Positions 36,839-47,924 of a DNA stretch of 64,000 bases are shown piece by piece. Location of the stretch: assembly GCA_028283825.1 (NCBI GenBank), contig JAPWJW010000003.1:124001-188000 (forward strand), given 5' to 3'. The number at the start of each line of letters is the position of its first letter. Positions within the stretch are counted from its first letter, which is position 1. The DNA comes from Azospirillaceae bacterium. GTDB taxonomy: Bacteria > Pseudomonadota > Alphaproteobacteria > Azospirillales > Azospirillaceae. The notes under the pieces are model-generated. The model searched no databases. It was given only the letters and a program-made list of their open reading frames with translations, and was not told where the DNA came from. A program made the translations under genes and the position numbers.

Positions 36839-38854
36839 TTACAGGCGGGCCTTGGCGGCCGCGACTACGCCTTCGACGGTGATGCCGAAATGGGCGTACA
36901 GCTCCTTGTACGGGCCCGACTCGCCGAAGCCCGGCATGCCGATGAAGCCGCCCTTGGGGCCGATCCAGCGGTCCCAGCCGAAGCGGACCATGGCTTCCAC
37001 GCCGACACGCACCAGGTCGTCGCCGCCCAGCACGCTGGCCCGATAGGCCTCGTCCTGCTCGACGAAAAGTTCCCAGCTGGGCATGGACACCACGCGGGTG
37101 GGGACACCCTCGGCCTGCAGCACGTCGCGGGCCTGCACGGCGATCTCCACCTCCGAACCGGTGGCCAGTAGGACCACCTTGGCGGCACCGCCCTCGGCCT
37201 CGCGCAGGATGTAGGCACCCTTGGAGGTCAGGTTTTCCTCATTGTGCTCGGTACGCAGGGTGGCCAGGTTCTGGCGGGTCAGCGCCAGGACGGAGGGCCG
37301 GTCCTTGCTCTTCAGCGCCAGCTGCCAGCACTCCGCCGTCTCCACCTGGTCGGCGGGGCGGAAGACCAGCAGGTTGGGGATGGCGCGCAGGGCCGCCATA
37401 TGCTCCACCGGCTGGTGGGTGGGGCCGTCCTCGCCCAGGCCGATGCTGTCATGGGTCATGACATGCACCACGCGCTGCTTCATCAGGGCGCCCAGGCGGA
37501 TGGCCGGGCGGCTGTAGTCGGCGAAGGCCAGGAAGGTGCCGCTCAGCGGGATCAGGCCGCCGTGCAGGGCCATGCCGTTCATGGCGGCGGCCATGCCGTG
37601 CTCACGCACGCCGTAGTGGATGTAACGGCCGTCGTACTTGTCACGCTGCAGGCTGACGACACCCTTGGTGCGGGTGTTGTTGGACCCTGTCAGGTCGGCG
37701 GAGCCGCTGATCAGTTCCGGCACCACGTCGAAGATGGCGTCCAGCACGTTGCCGGAGGCCTGGCGGGTGGCCACGCTGGGGCGGCCCTCGCTGGTGGCGC
37801 GCTTGACGGCGCTGATGGCGGCGTCGAACGCGGCCGAGACGTCACCCGACTGGCCGGCCTTGAAGGCGGCGGCCAGGGTGTTGTCGGCGGCGGTCAGGCG
37901 CTGGTCCCAGGCGGCGGCGTCGGCCGCACCCCGGGCGCCATACTGGCGCCAGGCGTCCAGGATGCCGGCCGGGATCTCGAAGGGCCCATGCTCCCAGCCA
38001 TAGGCGGCGCGGGCGCCGGCGATCTCGGCGGCACCCAGGGGCGAGCCGTGGCAGGAGTTCTTGCCGGCCTTGGTCGGCGCGCCCAGGCCGATGGTGGTGC
38101 GGCAGGCGATCAGCGACGGGGTGCTGGTGGTTTTGGCGTGGGCGATGGCGGCGGCGACGGCGACCGGATCATGGCCGTCCACGGCCTGCACGTCCCAGCC
38201 ATAGGCCGTGAAGCGGCCCTTCACGTCCTCGGTGAAGGACAGGTTGGTGGGGCCGTCGATGCTGATGTTGTTGTCGTCCCACAGCAGGATCAGGCGATCC
38301 AGGCCCAAATGGCCGGCCAGGGCGGCGGCCTCATGGCTGACACCTTCCTGCAGGCAGCCGTCGCCGGCGATGACGTAGGTGTGGTGGTCGACCAGGGCGT
38401 CGCCGAAGCGGGCGTTCAGGTGACGTTCCGCCAGGGCCATGCCGACGGCGGTGGCGATGCCCTGGCCCAGCGGGCCGGTGGTCATCTCGATGCCGCGGGC
38501 CATGCCGTATTCCGGGTGGCCGGCGGTGCGGGCGCCCAGCTGGCGGAACTTCTTGATCTGGTCCAGGTCGATGTCTTCGTACCCGGTCAGGTACAGCAGC
38601 GCGTAGATCAGCATGGAGCCGTGGCCGGCCGACAGCACGAAGCGGTCGCGGTCGGCCCAATCGGGGCGCTTGGGATCGAACTTCAGGAACTGCGTGAACA
38701 GCACGGTGGCGACATCAGCCATGCCCATGGGCATGCCGGGATGGCCGGACTTGGCCGCTTCCACGGCGTCCATGGCCAGGACGCGGATGGCGGTGGCGAG
38801 ATCCTTGTGGGGAACGCCCCCCACGACATCACCGGTTGCGGGCTGCGACGACAT
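36839..38854 (-). CDS. tkt: Transketolase
   Basis: A 671-residue thiamine-diphosphate enzyme. It starts [20 protein letters not shown] and has [37 protein letters not shown], the ThDP/Mg motif [20 protein letters not shown] through [10 protein letters not shown], and the C-terminal [20 protein letters not shown]. It moves two-carbon units in the pentose phosphate pathway. The ATG at 38854 begins the conserved part; a longer frame upstream lacks similarity and codes for low-complexity residues. The gap gene follows. The enzyme is cytosolic. Confidence 0.96.
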   Translation of the reverse strand: MSSQPATGDVVGGVPHKDLATAIRVLAMDAVEAAKSGHPGMPMGMADVATVLFTQFLKFDPKRPDWADRDRFVLSAGHGSMLIYALLYLTGYEDIDLDQIKKFRQLGARTAGHPEYGMARGIEMTTGPLGQGIATAVGMALAERHLNARFGDALVDHHTYVIAGDGCLQEGVSHEAAALAGHLGLDRLILLWDDNNISIDGPTNLSFTEDVKGRFTAYGWDVQAVDGHDPVAVAAAIAHAKTTSTPSLIACRTTIGLGAPTKAGKNSCHGSPLGAAEIAGARAAYGWEHGPFEIPAGILDAWRQYGARGAADAAAWDQRLTAADNTLAAAFKAGQSGDVSAAFDAAISAVKRATSEGRPSVATRQASGNVLDAIFDVVPELISGSADLTGSNNTRTKGVVSLQRDKYDGRYIHYGVREHGMAAAMNGMALHGGLIPLSGTFLAFADYSRPAIRLGALMKQRVVHVMTHDSIGLGEDGPTHQPVEHMAALRAIPNLLVFRPADQVETAECWQLALKSKDRPSVLALTRQNLATLRTEHNEENLTSKGAYILREAEGGAAKVVLLATGSEVEIAVQARDVLQAEGVPTRVVSMPSWELFVEQDEAYRASVLGGDDLVRVGVEAMVRFGWDRWIGPKGGFIGMPGFGESGPYKELYAHFGITVEGVVAAAKARL

Positions 38855-39309
38855 GGGGCATTGGGCCTTTCGTGAGACGGACGCGCTGGTGCTGGTCCGT
38901 GGGGCATCCGGCAGGGATGCCCTGAATTCTTGGCGGATTCGGGCCCCCATCCTCCCGATGATTGCGCCGCCGCACCGCCCGTTTTCCGGGCGCCGGGCCG
39001 CGCGGATACCGGGCGCCAGGGGCGGCGGCACCATGACCGCCACCGATCCTGCCGTCAAGCTCCGGTGCCCCCCCAAATCTGCAAGCGCGGCCAGCGTTAA
39101 AGGGTGCGATCTGCCCCGGTTTCGGCGGCCCGGCCCGGTGATCATTTCCGCCAGCCGCCGCCGTGATGCCGGAACGCGTCCTAATCGTCTGTGGCTGCGG
39201 TTTTTTTGCTGGCGGGCGCCCCTTTCTTTCTTTATTCGACGCCGCACCTTCTCCATCTTATTTCCTATCTGATCGACATTCCCTTTCCCAATTGGGCCCG
39301 TTCCGTCCC
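38855..39309. other. Divergent intergenic region between tkt and the zapA operon
   Basis: This 455-base gap must hold promoters for tkt (minus) and the DUF4164-zapA unit (plus). A T-run of seven (39200-39206) and pyrimidine-rich DNA precede the plus-strand genes. I found no convincing -35/-10 pair, repeat or small gene, although a frame stays open through part of it on the minus strand. Confidence 0.4.
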
Positions 39310-39570
39310 ATGGACCGACTGAAGACCGCGCTGGATCGTCTGGATGCCGCCGTCCTGATCCTGGACGGGGCGCTGGAACGGCGTGTGACGCAGCCAGTGG
39401 TGGTGGCCGTCGCGGACGCCGATGAGGCGGCCCGGGTGCGGATCGCCCAGCTGGAACGGGCGCTGGCGGCGGCGGAAGGGCGGGAGCAAGGGGCCAAGGC
39501 GGCCACCGCAGCCTTGTCGGAACGGCTGGACCGAACCATCGGACAGCTGCGTGCGGTGCTGGAGGACTGA
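39310..39570 (+). CDS. Small coiled-coil protein upstream of zapA (DUF4164-like)
   Basis: An 86-residue protein, mostly helical, starting [20 protein letters not shown] with heptad-like spacing and ending [15 protein letters not shown]. It lies six bases before zapA on the same strand, a place where alphaproteobacteria commonly keep a short coiled-coil protein of the DUF4164 kind. A role next to ZapA in division is suggested only by the neighbour. The ATG at 39310 is favoured over a longer upstream start without similarity. Confidence 0.7.
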   Translation: MDRLKTALDRLDAAVLILDGALERRVTQPVVVAVADADEAARVRIAQLERALAAAEGREQGAKAATAALSERLDRTIGQLRAVLED

Positions 39571-39576
39571 TCAAAG

Positions 39577-39924
39577 ATGGCCCGCGTGGACATCATCCTG
39601 AATGGACGCCCCTATGCCCTGGCCTGCGACGACGGGCAGGAGCATCGCCTGCGCGAGCTTGGCTCCTACGTCGATGCCCGCCTGCGCGAGGTGGCGCACG
39701 ATGCCTCCGGCGGCAGCGAGACTCAGCTGCTGGTGCTGACCGCCCTCATGCTGGCTGATGAGATCTTCGACCTGCGCGCCGAACTGGGCGGACCCCGCCG
39801 GCCCGTGTCGGCCCCGGCCGCCGAGGCCCCCGCCCCCCGGGCGGAGGACGAAAGCGTGGCCGCCGCGGTGGATAGTTTGGCAAAACGCATCGAAGACATT
39901 GCGGCGCGGCTCGATCGCACCTAA
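39577..39924 (+). CDS. zapA: Cell division protein ZapA
   Basis: A 115-residue protein with the ZapA pattern: [20 protein letters not shown] at the start (beta hairpin), then the helix [19 protein letters not shown] and the coiled-coil region [16 protein letters not shown]. The C-terminal part is a proline/alanine linker plus a last helix. ZapA bundles FtsZ filaments at midcell. The 6S RNA candidate and fthC follow, the classic zapA-ssrS-fthC order. A short upstream gene is probably co-transcribed. Confidence 0.9.
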   Translation: MARVDIILNGRPYALACDDGQEHRLRELGSYVDARLREVAHDASGGSETQLLVLTALMLADEIFDLRAELGGPRRPVSAPAAEAPAPRAEDESVAAAVDSLAKRIEDIAARLDRT

Positions 39925-39930
39925 GTTAGA

Positions 39931-40102
39931 GACCTGGAAGGTGGCTGCGCGGTTCGTCAGGTCGCTTTATCCCCAGGGCCGATACCCATCCTCTCGGGGG
40001 CTGTCCCTGTCGACGCCGTGGTGTCGAACATATGGCTCCCACCTGCCTGGCAGGCCATGGAGGATACACATGGCCAACGGCTGATGTGGCCCCTTCCAGA
40101 CC
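39931..40102 (+). ncRNA. ssrS: 6S RNA candidate
   Basis: Between zapA and fthC lies a 290-base gap, the usual place of 6S RNA in proteobacteria. CTGGAAGG (39934-39941) pairs perfectly with CCTTCCAG (40092-40099), giving the closing stem of a rod of about 170 bases, which is the right size. The interior has a GGCC/GGGG-rich upper stem and unpaired centre that could form the open-promoter-like bubble. 6S RNA binds the housekeeping RNA polymerase holoenzyme. No covariance model was run; the boundary is approximate. Confidence 0.75.
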
Positions 40103-40218
40103 TTAATTCATTCCCCGTCCAGGGTCTCTTGCCCAAGCGGTGCCCCGGTCCATATGAGGCGTTGCGGGCCGCTTCGGGCCCGGTTCCTTGTGTCCATTGA
40201 TCCGAAGGGTGCGCCCAT

Positions 40219-40911
40219 TTGACGTCGCCATCGTCCACTTCCTCGGCCGCCCCGCTGAACCCCGGGGCCCCTCTGGAAGCGCCGGACGCGGTTGAGGCCC
40301 TGCGCGCCGCCAAGAAGGCGGTGCGACTGGCGGCACGGCGGGGGCGGGCGGCGCTGGACGTGGACCGCACGGCGGCGGCCAAGGCGCTGGCCGACAACTT
40401 CCTGGAAATTTCCCCCAAGATAACGGACGGGCTGGTGCCGGTCGGCGTCACCATCGCCGGCTATTGGCCGGTCGGGGACGAGATCGACCCCCGGCCCCTG
40501 ATGCATCGCCTGGCCGCCATGGGGGTGACCGTCGCCCTGCCGGTGTGCGAGGCCAAGGGGCGGCCGCTGCTGTTCCGCCGCTGGCACCCCGGCACGCTGC
40601 TGGCGCCCGACATCATGGGCGTGCCCGCCCCGACGGCGGAGGCTACGCCCAGCGGCGGGGCTGTGATTCCCGATGTCATCCTGCTGCCGCTGCTGGCCTT
40701 CGACCGCGCCGGCGGCCGGCTGGGGTATGGCGCCGGTTTCTACGACCGCACGCTGGACGGCCTGCGCCGCAGCCGCGCCATCCAGGCGGTGGGCATCGCC
40801 TTTGCCGAACAGGAACTGGACAAGGTGCCCTGCGACGCGCATGACCAGGGGCTGGATTGGATCGTGACCGAACGCTACGCCGTTCGCGCCGGCCCGCGCC
40901 CCGCGCGCTGA
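40219..40911 (+). CDS. fthC: 5-formyltetrahydrofolate cyclo-ligase
   Basis: A 230-residue enzyme. The family motifs are KKAVRLAARRGRAALDVDRT (N-terminal), IAGYWPVGDEIDPRPLMHRL, PLLAFDRAGGRLGYGAGFYD and the basic nucleotide loop with DRTLDGLRR. It converts 5-formyltetrahydrofolate to methenyl-THF with ATP. The start is a TTG with GAAGGG nine bases before it; no ATG lies nearby. It follows the 6S RNA candidate, a long-conserved linkage. A YmdB-like gene follows after 24 bases. Confidence 0.9.
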   Translation: MTSPSSTSSAAPLNPGAPLEAPDAVEALRAAKKAVRLAARRGRAALDVDRTAAAKALADNFLEISPKITDGLVPVGVTIAGYWPVGDEIDPRPLMHRLAAMGVTVALPVCEAKGRPLLFRRWHPGTLLAPDIMGVPAPTAEATPSGGAVIPDVILLPLLAFDRAGGRLGYGAGFYDRTLDGLRRSRAIQAVGIAFAEQELDKVPCDAHDQGLDWIVTERYAVRAGPRPAR

Positions 40912-40935
40912 AGTCTTTCATCTGAGGTATGGGTT

Positions 40936-41766
40936 ATGCGTCTGTTGTTCCTGGGTGATGTGGTTGGCCGTAGCGGTCGCGACGGCGTGCTGCGCCATCT
41001 GCCGGAACTGCGCCGGGCGCTGAAGCTGGACTTCGTCATCGTCAACGGCGAGAACGCGGCCGGCGGCTTCGGCATCACCGAGAAGATATCGGCCGAGTTC
41101 TTCGCCGCCGGCGTGGATTGCCTGACCACCGGCAACCATGTCTGGGACCAGAAGGAACTGGTCAGCCAGATCGACCGCCTGCCCAACGTGCTGCGCCCGC
41201 TGAACTATCCCGAGGGCACGCCCGGCCGCGGCGCCTCCCTCCTGCCCACCCGCGATGGCCGCCGCAAGGTGCTGGTGGTCAACGTCATGGCCCGCCTGTT
41301 CATGGACGCGCTGGACGACCCCTTCGCGGCGGTGGAGAAGGTGCTGCGCACCTACCGCCTGGGGCCGGGATCGGCCGATGCCATCGTCATCGACGTGCAT
41401 GGCGAGGCCTCGTCGGAGAAGATGGCCATGGGCCATCTCTGCGACGGCCGCGTGACCCTGGTGGTGGGCACCCACACCCATACCCCCACCGCCGACACCC
41501 AGATCCTGAACGGTCGCACCGCCTATCAGACCGACGCCGGCATGTGCGGCGACTATGACAGCGTCATCGGCATGAAGAAGGAGGCGGCGGTGCTGCGCAT
41601 GACGCGCAAGCTGCCGACCGACCGCCTGACCCCGGCGGAGAACGACGCCACCGTCAGCGTCTGCGGCACCTTCGTCGAGACCGACGACCGCACCGGCCTG
41701 GCCGTCCGCGCCGAAGCCGTCCGCGTCGGCGGCCGCCTGTCCCAGGCGCTGCCGACGGTCGGCTAA
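40936..41766 (+). CDS. YmdB-like metallophosphoesterase (TIGR00282 family)
   Basis: A 276-residue protein with all metal-binding motifs of the TIGR00282 family: LFLGDVVGRSGRDGV, VIVNGENAAGGFG, CLTTGNHVWDQKE, IDVHGEASSEKMAMG and VVGTHTHTPTADTQIL. Members such as B. subtilis YmdB hydrolyse 2',3'-cyclic nucleotides and affect biofilm and motility; the substrate here is inferred. ATG is preceded by GAGG. The gene is co-directional with fthC, and a structured repeat follows. Confidence 0.9.
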   Translation: MRLLFLGDVVGRSGRDGVLRHLPELRRALKLDFVIVNGENAAGGFGITEKISAEFFAAGVDCLTTGNHVWDQKELVSQIDRLPNVLRPLNYPEGTPGRGASLLPTRDGRRKVLVVNVMARLFMDALDDPFAAVEKVLRTYRLGPGSADAIVIDVHGEASSEKMAMGHLCDGRVTLVVGTHTHTPTADTQILNGRTAYQTDAGMCGDYDSVIGMKKEAAVLRMTRKLPTDRLTPAENDATVSVCGTFVETDDRTGLAVRAEAVRVGGRLSQALPTVG

Positions 41767-41778
41767 GGGCCGCAAAAT

Positions 41779-41938
41779 CAGCGGCATGAGGCATCGACTC
41801 ATGCCGCCTAGGCCCCGACCGGGGCCGCCGGAGCCTTTCGGGGAACGGAGTGGACTGAAAGGCGAGGAAGCCCAAGCGGCCGGATGGCCGCGCCCGGGCG
41901 CTTGAGGGAAAACGAGAATCCGGCGCCTGAGGGAACAC
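41779..41938 (+). repeat. Dispersed structured intergenic repeat, copy R5
   Basis: A forward copy. Hairpin GCGGCATGAG/CTCATGCCGC (41781-41807), then GGCCCC-GAC-CGGGGCC, then GCCTTTC pairing with GAAAGGC, then GCGGCC-GGAT-GGCCGC, and a terminus GCGCTTGAGGGAAA followed by a second CGCCTGAGGGAAC a few bases later. It lies in the tandem gap between the YmdB-like gene and yebC, which otherwise shows no clear promoter. Confidence 0.85.
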
Positions 41939-42150
41939 ATAAATCCAATGTGCCCTGCATAAACCGCCTTGGCGCCTTTGCCGGAATTCCGCCATAAAGC
42001 CGCCGTAACCCGGACGGAAAGCGCGTCCCCGTGACAAACCTGTGGCAAGCATCGCCATGGGGGGTGTGCATGGACGTGCCTGGTGCCACAAGATGTGGTA
42101 CAAGCGCCCGAATAAACTCCGCTCAACCCCTATATAGAGCTCAGGGTCCC

Positions 42151-42903
42151 ATGGCCGGACATTCCCAGTTCAAGAACATCATGCACCGCAAGGGCGCCCA
42201 GGACGTCAAGCGGTCCAAGCTGTTCAACAAGCTCGCGCGCGAAATCACCGTTGCCGCCAAGGCGGGCCTGCCCGATCCGGGCCACAACCCGCGCCTGCGC
42301 GCCGCCATCCAGGCCGCCCGCGTGCAGAACATGCCGCGCGACCGCATCGACCGCGCCATCAAGCAGGGCACGCCCGGCGGTGGTGACGACACCAACTATG
42401 ATGAGGTGCGGTACGAGGGTTACGGCCCCGGTGGCGTCGCCCTGATCGTCGAGGCGCTGACCGACAACCGCAACCGCACCGCGTCGGAAGTGCGTTCCGC
42501 CTTCTCCAAGCACGGCGGCACGATGGGCGAGACCAATTCGGTCAGCTTCATGTTCAGCCGCATCGGCCTGATCACCTATCCCGCGTCCGTCGCGGATGCC
42601 GACACGGTGCTGGAAGCCGCGATCGAGGCCGGCGCCGATGATGTCAGCAGCGATGACGACGGCCATGCCATCGTCACCGGCGTGGACAGCCTGGGTGAGG
42701 TGCGCGACGCGCTGGAAGCCAAGTTCGGCGCGCCGGAAGGCGCCAAGCTGACCTGGCAGCCGCTGAACACCGTGGCGCCGGCGGAAGACGCGGCCCAGAG
42801 CCTGCTGAAGCTGTTGGACATGCTGGACGACAGCGATGACGTGCAGAATGTCGTCGGCAACTTCGAGCTGTCGCCGGAGTTGATGGAGAAGCTGGGCGGC
42901 TAA
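42151..42903 (+). CDS. yebC: YebC/PmpR family DNA-binding protein
   Basis: A 250-residue protein with the strict family start [20 protein letters not shown] and later [20 protein letters not shown] (here [20 protein letters not shown]), the [20 protein letters not shown] core, and [10 protein letters not shown]. Members act as transcription regulators or as ribosome-associated proteins that ease stalling at proline runs (YebC in some bacteria). The ATG is preceded by AGGG. It is followed by ruvC after 57 bases, the usual linkage of yebC with ruvCAB. Confidence 0.94.
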   Translation: MAGHSQFKNIMHRKGAQDVKRSKLFNKLAREITVAAKAGLPDPGHNPRLRAAIQAARVQNMPRDRIDRAIKQGTPGGGDDTNYDEVRYEGYGPGGVALIVEALTDNRNRTASEVRSAFSKHGGTMGETNSVSFMFSRIGLITYPASVADADTVLEAAIEAGADDVSSDDDGHAIVTGVDSLGEVRDALEAKFGAPEGAKLTWQPLNTVAPAEDAAQSLLKLLDMLDDSDDVQNVVGNFELSPELMEKLGG

Positions 42904-42960
42904 GGCCGCCCGGCCCGTTTCCATTTGGGGACGGTCAGCGGGAAAAGGGGAACGGCGGCG

Positions 42961-43485
42961 ATGGGGGATCGGACGATCCGCGTGCTGGGCCTGGATCCGG
43001 GGCTGCGCAACATGGGCTGGGGCGTCATCGACGTTTCCGGCAACCGCTTGACGCATGTCGCCGACGGGGTCGTGCATTCCAACGACCGCGATGATCTGGC
43101 CCGCCGCCTGGTTACCCTTTACGAGGGGCTGGAGGACATCATCCGCGCCTGGACGCCCGATGAGGCGGCGGTGGAGGAGACGTTCGTCAACAAGAACCCC
43201 GTTTCCACCCTGAAGCTGGGGCAGGCGCGGGGCATCGCCCTGCTGGCCCCGGCGCGCCAGGGCCTGCCCGTGTCGGAATACCCGCCCAACCTGGTGAAGA
43301 AATCGGTGGTGGGGGCGGGCCACGCCGACAAGACGCAGGTGCAGGCCATGGTGCGGATGCTGTTGCCCGGCTTCCAGCTGTCCAAGGCTGACGCCGCCGA
43401 CGCCCTGGCCGTGGCCATCTGCCATGCCCATCACAGCCAGACCCGGCGCCTGGTGGGCGGCATCATGGCGGGGGCCGCGAGATGA
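42961..43485 (+). CDS. ruvC: Crossover junction endodeoxyribonuclease RuvC
   Basis: A 174-residue Holliday-junction nuclease with the four catalytic acids visible: D in [16 protein letters not shown] in [11 protein letters not shown], and D pair in [16 protein letters not shown]. It cuts the junction while RuvAB migrates the branch. The ATG at 42961 fits the family start and stands after a G-rich site; an earlier start would add 12 residues without similarity. Its stop overlaps the ruvA start (ATGA). Confidence 0.95.
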   Translation: MGDRTIRVLGLDPGLRNMGWGVIDVSGNRLTHVADGVVHSNDRDDLARRLVTLYEGLEDIIRAWTPDEAAVEETFVNKNPVSTLKLGQARGIALLAPARQGLPVSEYPPNLVKKSVVGAGHADKTQVQAMVRMLLPGFQLSKADAADALAVAICHAHHSQTRRLVGGIMAGAAR

Positions 43486-44105
43486 TCGCCAAACTCAAAG
43501 GGCTGCTGGACAGCACGGGCCTGGACTGGGCCATCATCGATGTCGCCGGGGTGGGCTATCTGGTCTCCGCCTCGTCCCGCACCCTGCGCCGCCTGGGCGC
43601 GGTGGGCGAGGCGGTGTCGGTCCTGACCGAGATGTGGGTGTCGGAAGACAAGATGCAGCTGTTCGCCTTCGCCGACGTGGCGGAGCGCGACTGGTTCCGG
43701 CTGCTGACCACCGTGCAGGGGGTGGGCGCCCGCGTGGCGCTGGCCGTGCTGTCGGTGCTGTCGCCGGAACAGATCGCCCAGGCGCTGATGGCCCAGGACA
43801 AGACGGTCCTGACCCAGGCCGATGGCGTGGGGCCGAAGCTGGCCACCCGCATGGTCAGCGAATTGAAGGACAAGGTGCCGGCCCTGGCGCTGGCGCCCAC
43901 CGCCGCCGGCACGCCGGCCGGCAAGACGGACGCCGCCGTTCCCGCCCCGGGCGGTGCCGCGGCTGACGCCGTCTCCGCCCTGGTCAATCTGGGCTACAAG
44001 CGGCTGGAGGCCTTCGCCGCCGTCACCACCTGTGCCGCCCGCTTAGGGCCTGACGCCAGCGTGTCCGACCTGATTCGCGCGGGCCTTAAGGAATTGAGCG
44101 CATGA
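43482..44105 (+). CDS. ruvA: Holliday junction branch migration protein RuvA
   Basis: A 207-residue protein with the three RuvA domains: an OB fold ([20 protein letters not shown]), two helix-hairpin-helix motifs ([20 protein letters not shown] and [20 protein letters not shown]) and a C-terminal RuvB-binding domain ([18 protein letters not shown]) after a flexible alanine-rich linker. It binds the four-way junction and loads RuvB. It overlaps both ruvC and ruvB by four bases. Confidence 0.95.
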   Translation: MIAKLKGLLDSTGLDWAIIDVAGVGYLVSASSRTLRRLGAVGEAVSVLTEMWVSEDKMQLFAFADVAERDWFRLLTTVQGVGARVALAVLSVLSPEQIAQALMAQDKTVLTQADGVGPKLATRMVSELKDKVPALALAPTAAGTPAGKTDAAVPAPGGAAADAVSALVNLGYKRLEAFAAVTTCAARLGPDASVSDLIRAGLKELSA

Positions 44106-45178
44106 ATGCTGCCGATTCCGACCGGCTGGTCAGCCGCGAGCGCGCGCCGGGCGACAGCCCCGACGTGTCGCTGCGGCCGCTGTCGCTGGCCGACTTCACG
44201 GGCCAGAAACAGGTGCGTGAGAACCTGTCCATCTTCATCCAGGCGGCGCGGTCGCGGGGTGAGGCGCTGGACCATGTGCTGCTGTTCGGCCCCCCCGGCC
44301 TGGGCAAGACCACGCTGGCCCAGATCGTGGCCAAGGAATTGGGGGCGGGTTTCCGCGCCACCTCCGGCCCGGTCATCGCCAAGGCCGGCGACCTGGCGGC
44401 CCTGCTGACCAACCTTCAGCCGCATGACGTGCTGTTCATCGACGAAATCCACCGCCTGTCGCCGGCGGTGGAGGAAATCCTCTATCCCGCGATGGAGGAT
44501 TTCCAGCTGGACCTGATCATCGGTGAGGGGCCGGCCGCGCGCTCCGTCCGCATCGACCTGCCGCCCTTCACCCTGGTGGGCGCCACCACCCGGTCGGGCC
44601 TGATCACCCGGCCCTTGCGGGAGCGATTCGGCATTCCGCTGCGCATGCAGTTCTATGAGCCGGAGGAGTTGCAGCTGATCGTCAGCCGGGCGGCGCGCCT
44701 GCTGGACATGCCGCTGCTGTCGGAAGGGGCGCTGGAGATCGCGCGCCGTTCGCGCGGCACGCCGCGTGTGGCCGGCCGCCTGCTGCGCCGGGTACGCGAC
44801 TTCGCCGCCGTGGCCGGGGCCACAGAGATCGACGCGCGCGCCGCCGATATCGCCCTGACCCGGCTGGAGGTGGATCGCCTGGGCTTCGACGCCATGGACC
44901 GGCGCTACCTCAACTGTCTCGCCAACAATTACGGCGGCGGCCCGGCCGGCGTGGAGACGCTGGCCGCCGCCCTGTCGGAACAGCGCGACGTGCTGGAAGA
45001 GGTGATCGAGCCCTACCTGATTCAGCAGGGGTTGCTGCAGCGCACGCCGCGTGGCCGCATGCTGACCGACAGCGGCTATCGTTACCTGGGCCTGCCCGCA
45101 CCGGTCAGCAGCCCGGTGCGCCAGATGGACCTGCTGGGCCCGGTCGAGGCCGAGGACGGGGAGGGTGTCGATGTCTGA
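44102..45178 (+). CDS. ruvB: Holliday junction DNA helicase RuvB
   Basis: A 358-residue AAA+ motor. It has [20 protein letters not shown], Walker [10 protein letters not shown], Walker [15 protein letters not shown], sensor 1 [20 protein letters not shown], sensor 2/arginine finger [17 protein letters not shown], and the C-terminal winged helix ending [17 protein letters not shown]. It drives branch migration with RuvA. The start overlaps ruvA. YbgC begins seven bases before its stop. Confidence 0.97.
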   Translation: MNAADSDRLVSRERAPGDSPDVSLRPLSLADFTGQKQVRENLSIFIQAARSRGEALDHVLLFGPPGLGKTTLAQIVAKELGAGFRATSGPVIAKAGDLAALLTNLQPHDVLFIDEIHRLSPAVEEILYPAMEDFQLDLIIGEGPAARSVRIDLPPFTLVGATTRSGLITRPLRERFGIPLRMQFYEPEELQLIVSRAARLLDMPLLSEGALEIARRSRGTPRVAGRLLRRVRDFAAVAGATEIDARAADIALTRLEVDRLGFDAMDRRYLNCLANNYGGGPAGVETLAAALSEQRDVLEEVIEPYLIQQGLLQRTPRGRMLTDSGYRYLGLPAPVSSPVRQMDLLGPVEAEDGEGVDV

Positions 45179-45749
45179 TGCCGCTCTCGCCCTGTCCGGC
45201 CGCATGCAGGGGAACGTCCACGTCTTCCCGGTGCGGGTCTATTACGAGGACACCGACGCCGGCGGCATCGTCTATCACGCCAATTACCTGCGTTTCGCCG
45301 AGCGCGCGCGGACGGAGATGCTGCGCCTGCTGGGCGTGCCGCATGCCGAGCAGGTGGCCGCCTCCGGCGCCGCCTTCGCCGTGCGCCGCTGCACCGCCGA
45401 TTTTGTCGCGCCCGCCCGGCTGGAAGAGACGCTGGAGGTGCGCAGCCGCATCACCGCCGTCAGCGGCGCCACCGTTTTGGCGGAACAGACCATATACCGG
45501 CCACAAAGTGATGGGATCGTGCCGGCCGCCCCGGCTGCTGACGTGAACATCGATGGGGCCGCCGTGACCGACCGGATCCTGGTCCGGCTGACGTTGAAAC
45601 TGGCCTGCATCAACGCCCAGGGGCGCGCGGTGCGGGTGCCGGCGCCGGTTGCCGCCGCTTTCGCCCGTTTGGGCGTGGGTGGTGGGGCCGGCGACAAGAT
45701 CAATACGAAGGGTGATGGCGCGGCGACGGGCCGCCCGTCAGAAGAGTGA
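45171..45749 (+). CDS. ybgC: YbgC-type acyl-CoA thioesterase
   Basis: A 192-residue hot-dog-fold thioesterase with the signature [20 protein letters not shown] (catalytic aspartate in DTDAGG) and [14 protein letters not shown]. The C-terminal tail (after about residue 150) is longer than in E. coli YbgC (134 residues) and is glycine- and alanine-rich. It hydrolyses acyl-CoA; its fixed place before tolQ ties it to envelope lipid metabolism. GGGAGGG stands just before the ATG at 45171. It ends nine bases before tolQ. Confidence 0.92.
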   Translation: MSDAALALSGRMQGNVHVFPVRVYYEDTDAGGIVYHANYLRFAERARTEMLRLLGVPHAEQVAASGAAFAVRRCTADFVAPARLEETLEVRSRITAVSGATVLAEQTIYRPQSDGIVPAAPAADVNIDGAAVTDRILVRLTLKLACINAQGRAVRVPAPVAAAFARLGVGGGAGDKINTKGDGAATGRPSEE

Positions 45750-45757
45750 GAGTGGCG

Positions 45758-46486
45758 ATGCAGCATCAGATCATGAGTTTCGTGGCCTTGGGCGCCGACC
45801 CGGTGCAGGACATGTCCGCCCTCAGCCTGTTCATGACCGCCAACTGGCTGGTCAAGGCCATCATGCTGGGGCTGCTGGCGGCCTCCGTCTGGGTGTGGGC
45901 AATCATCTTCGACAAGTCGATCAAGCTGCGCCGCATGAAGGCTGCCGCCGCCGACTTTGAGGAGCAGTTCTGGTCCGGCGGGTCGCTGGACCAGCTGTTC
46001 GACGATGTGGGCAAGGCCCCCAGCGACCCGCTGTCCGCCACCTTCGCCGCCGGTATGCGCGAATGGCGCCACGCCAACGAACGCGGCCTGACCTCGTCCG
46101 GCGCGATGCGGGCCAACCTGGCCCAGCGCATCGAGCGGGTGATGTCCGTGACCGTCAGCCGTGAGATGGCGCAGACCGAACGCTACATCACCGTGCTGGC
46201 CACCGTCGGCTCCAACGCGCCGTTCGTCGGCCTGCTGGGCACCGTCTGGGGCATCATGCACAGCTTCACCAGCATCGCCGCCGCCGGCAACACCAGCTTG
46301 GCCGTCGTCGCCCCCTCCATCGCCGAGGCGCTGTTCGCCACGGCGCTGGGCCTGGTGGCCGCCATCCCGGCCAGCGTGGCCTACAACAAGTTCTCCTCCG
46401 ACATCGCGCGTTTCGGCGACCGGCTGGACAGCTTCGTGACGGAGTTCAGCTCCATCCTGCAACGCCACCTGGAAGAGCGGGGCTGA
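45758..46486 (+). CDS. tolQ: Tol-Pal system protein TolQ
   Basis: A 242-residue inner-membrane protein with three helices (VKAIMLGLLAASVWVWAIIF; FVGLLGTVWGIMHSFTSI; AEALFATALGLVAAIPASVA) and the TolQ/ExbB signature APFVGLLGTVWGIM. With TolR it forms the proton channel that powers TolA. The ATG at 45758 is favoured, a GTG at 45746 is possible. It follows ybgC and precedes tolR by one base. Confidence 0.95.
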   Translation: MQHQIMSFVALGADPVQDMSALSLFMTANWLVKAIMLGLLAASVWVWAIIFDKSIKLRRMKAAAADFEEQFWSGGSLDQLFDDVGKAPSDPLSATFAAGMREWRHANERGLTSSGAMRANLAQRIERVMSVTVSREMAQTERYITVLATVGSNAPFVGLLGTVWGIMHSFTSIAAAGNTSLAVVAPSIAEALFATALGLVAAIPASVAYNKFSSDIARFGDRLDSFVTEFSSILQRHLEERG

Positions 46487-46487
46487 C

Positions 46488-46937
<450 letters not shown>

Positions 46938-46955
46938 GAAAGACCGACCAGCCCC

Positions 46956-47924
46956 ATGCGTCCGGCCGTCATCTTTTCAATCGTCCTGCACGTCGCGCTG
47001 CTGTTGCTGGCGATTCTAGGGCTGCCCCTGCTGAAGCCGGATCCGATGGTGATGGCGGAGCCGGTGGCGGTCGAGGTCGTGGACATCAGCGAACTGACGA
47101 ACGCGGCGACCAAGCCACCGGACAAGCCCCAGCCGCCGGCGCCCAAGGCGCCTGAGCCGCAGCCGGATCCGGCCCCCACCACCCCCGACCAGCCGCCCCC
47201 GCCGCCCGACCAGGCCAAGGCCGATCCCACGCCGCCGCTGCCTGATCCGACGCCGCCACCCCCGACACCGGAACCGCCGAAGCCCGAGCCGCCCAAGCCG
47301 GCGCCGCCGCCTCCGCCGCCCGAGCCCGAAGCCCTGCCCATCAAGAAGATGGAGGTGCCGAAGGTGGAGGAGCAGAAGACGACCGAGCTGGAACAGCCGC
47401 AGGCCGTGCCGAAGCCCGATCCCAAGCCCGAGCCGCCGAAGCCGAAAGAGCAGCCGAAGCCCGAGCCGAAGAAGGATACGCCCTCGCTCGACAGCATCCT
47501 GAAGAACGTGGATAAGCTGAAGGAAGACAAGCCCAAGGACACGGCGAAGGATACGCCGGCCAAGGACACACCGAAGACACAGCAGACTTCGGCCGCTCAG
47601 CCTCAATCCGACCATCTTTCGGTGTCAGAGCAGGATGCGTTGCGCTCGCAATTGGCGGGTTGCTGGGCCGTACCGGCCGGAGGCAAGGACGTGAACACCA
47701 TGAGTGCCGATATCCGCGTGTCCTTCGACACCTCGATGCACGTCACCAAGGTGGACTTCCTGTCCGGCAACGGCTCGCTCTCCAATCCGACCTACCGCAG
47801 TTTCGTGGAAAGCACCCTCCGCGCGCTGCAGAAGGATCAATGTTCGACCTTGCGCCTGCCCAAGGATAAGTACGGCGGGGCCGGGTCCATCGTGTTCACG
47901 TTCAGCCCGAAGGACATGTTCTGA
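46956..47924 (+). CDS. tolA: Tol-Pal system protein TolA
   Basis: A 322-residue protein. A single N-terminal membrane helix ([20 protein letters not shown]) leads to a long proline/lysine-rich periplasmic arm (about 60-190, with many PKPEPPKP-type repeats) and a C-terminal domain III ([35 protein letters not shown]). The arm spans the periplasm so domain III can reach TolB and Pal. Low-complexity DNA in the arm region causes long shadow frames on the other strand. Its stop overlaps the tolB start. Confidence 0.93.
   Translation: MRPAVIFSIVLHVALLLLAILGLPLLKPDPMVMAEPVAVEVVDISELTNAATKPPDKPQPPAPKAPEPQPDPAPTTPDQPPPPPDQAKADPTPPLPDPTPPPPTPEPPKPEPPKPAPPPPPPEPEALPIKKMEVPKVEEQKTTELEQPQAVPKPDPKPEPPKPKEQPKPEPKKDTPSLDSILKNVDKLKEDKPKDTAKDTPAKDTPKTQQTSAAQPQSDHLSVSEQDALRSQLAGCWAVPAGGKDVNTMSADIRVSFDTSMHVTKVDFLSGNGSLSNPTYRSFVESTLRALQKDQCSTLRLPKDKYGGAGSIVFTFSPKDMF

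Noticed and set aside
36839-39574. Longer start for transketolase, giving 911 residues
   Set aside because: The first 240 codons of that frame lack similarity and overlap the divergent gene and its promoter; the true start is at 38854.
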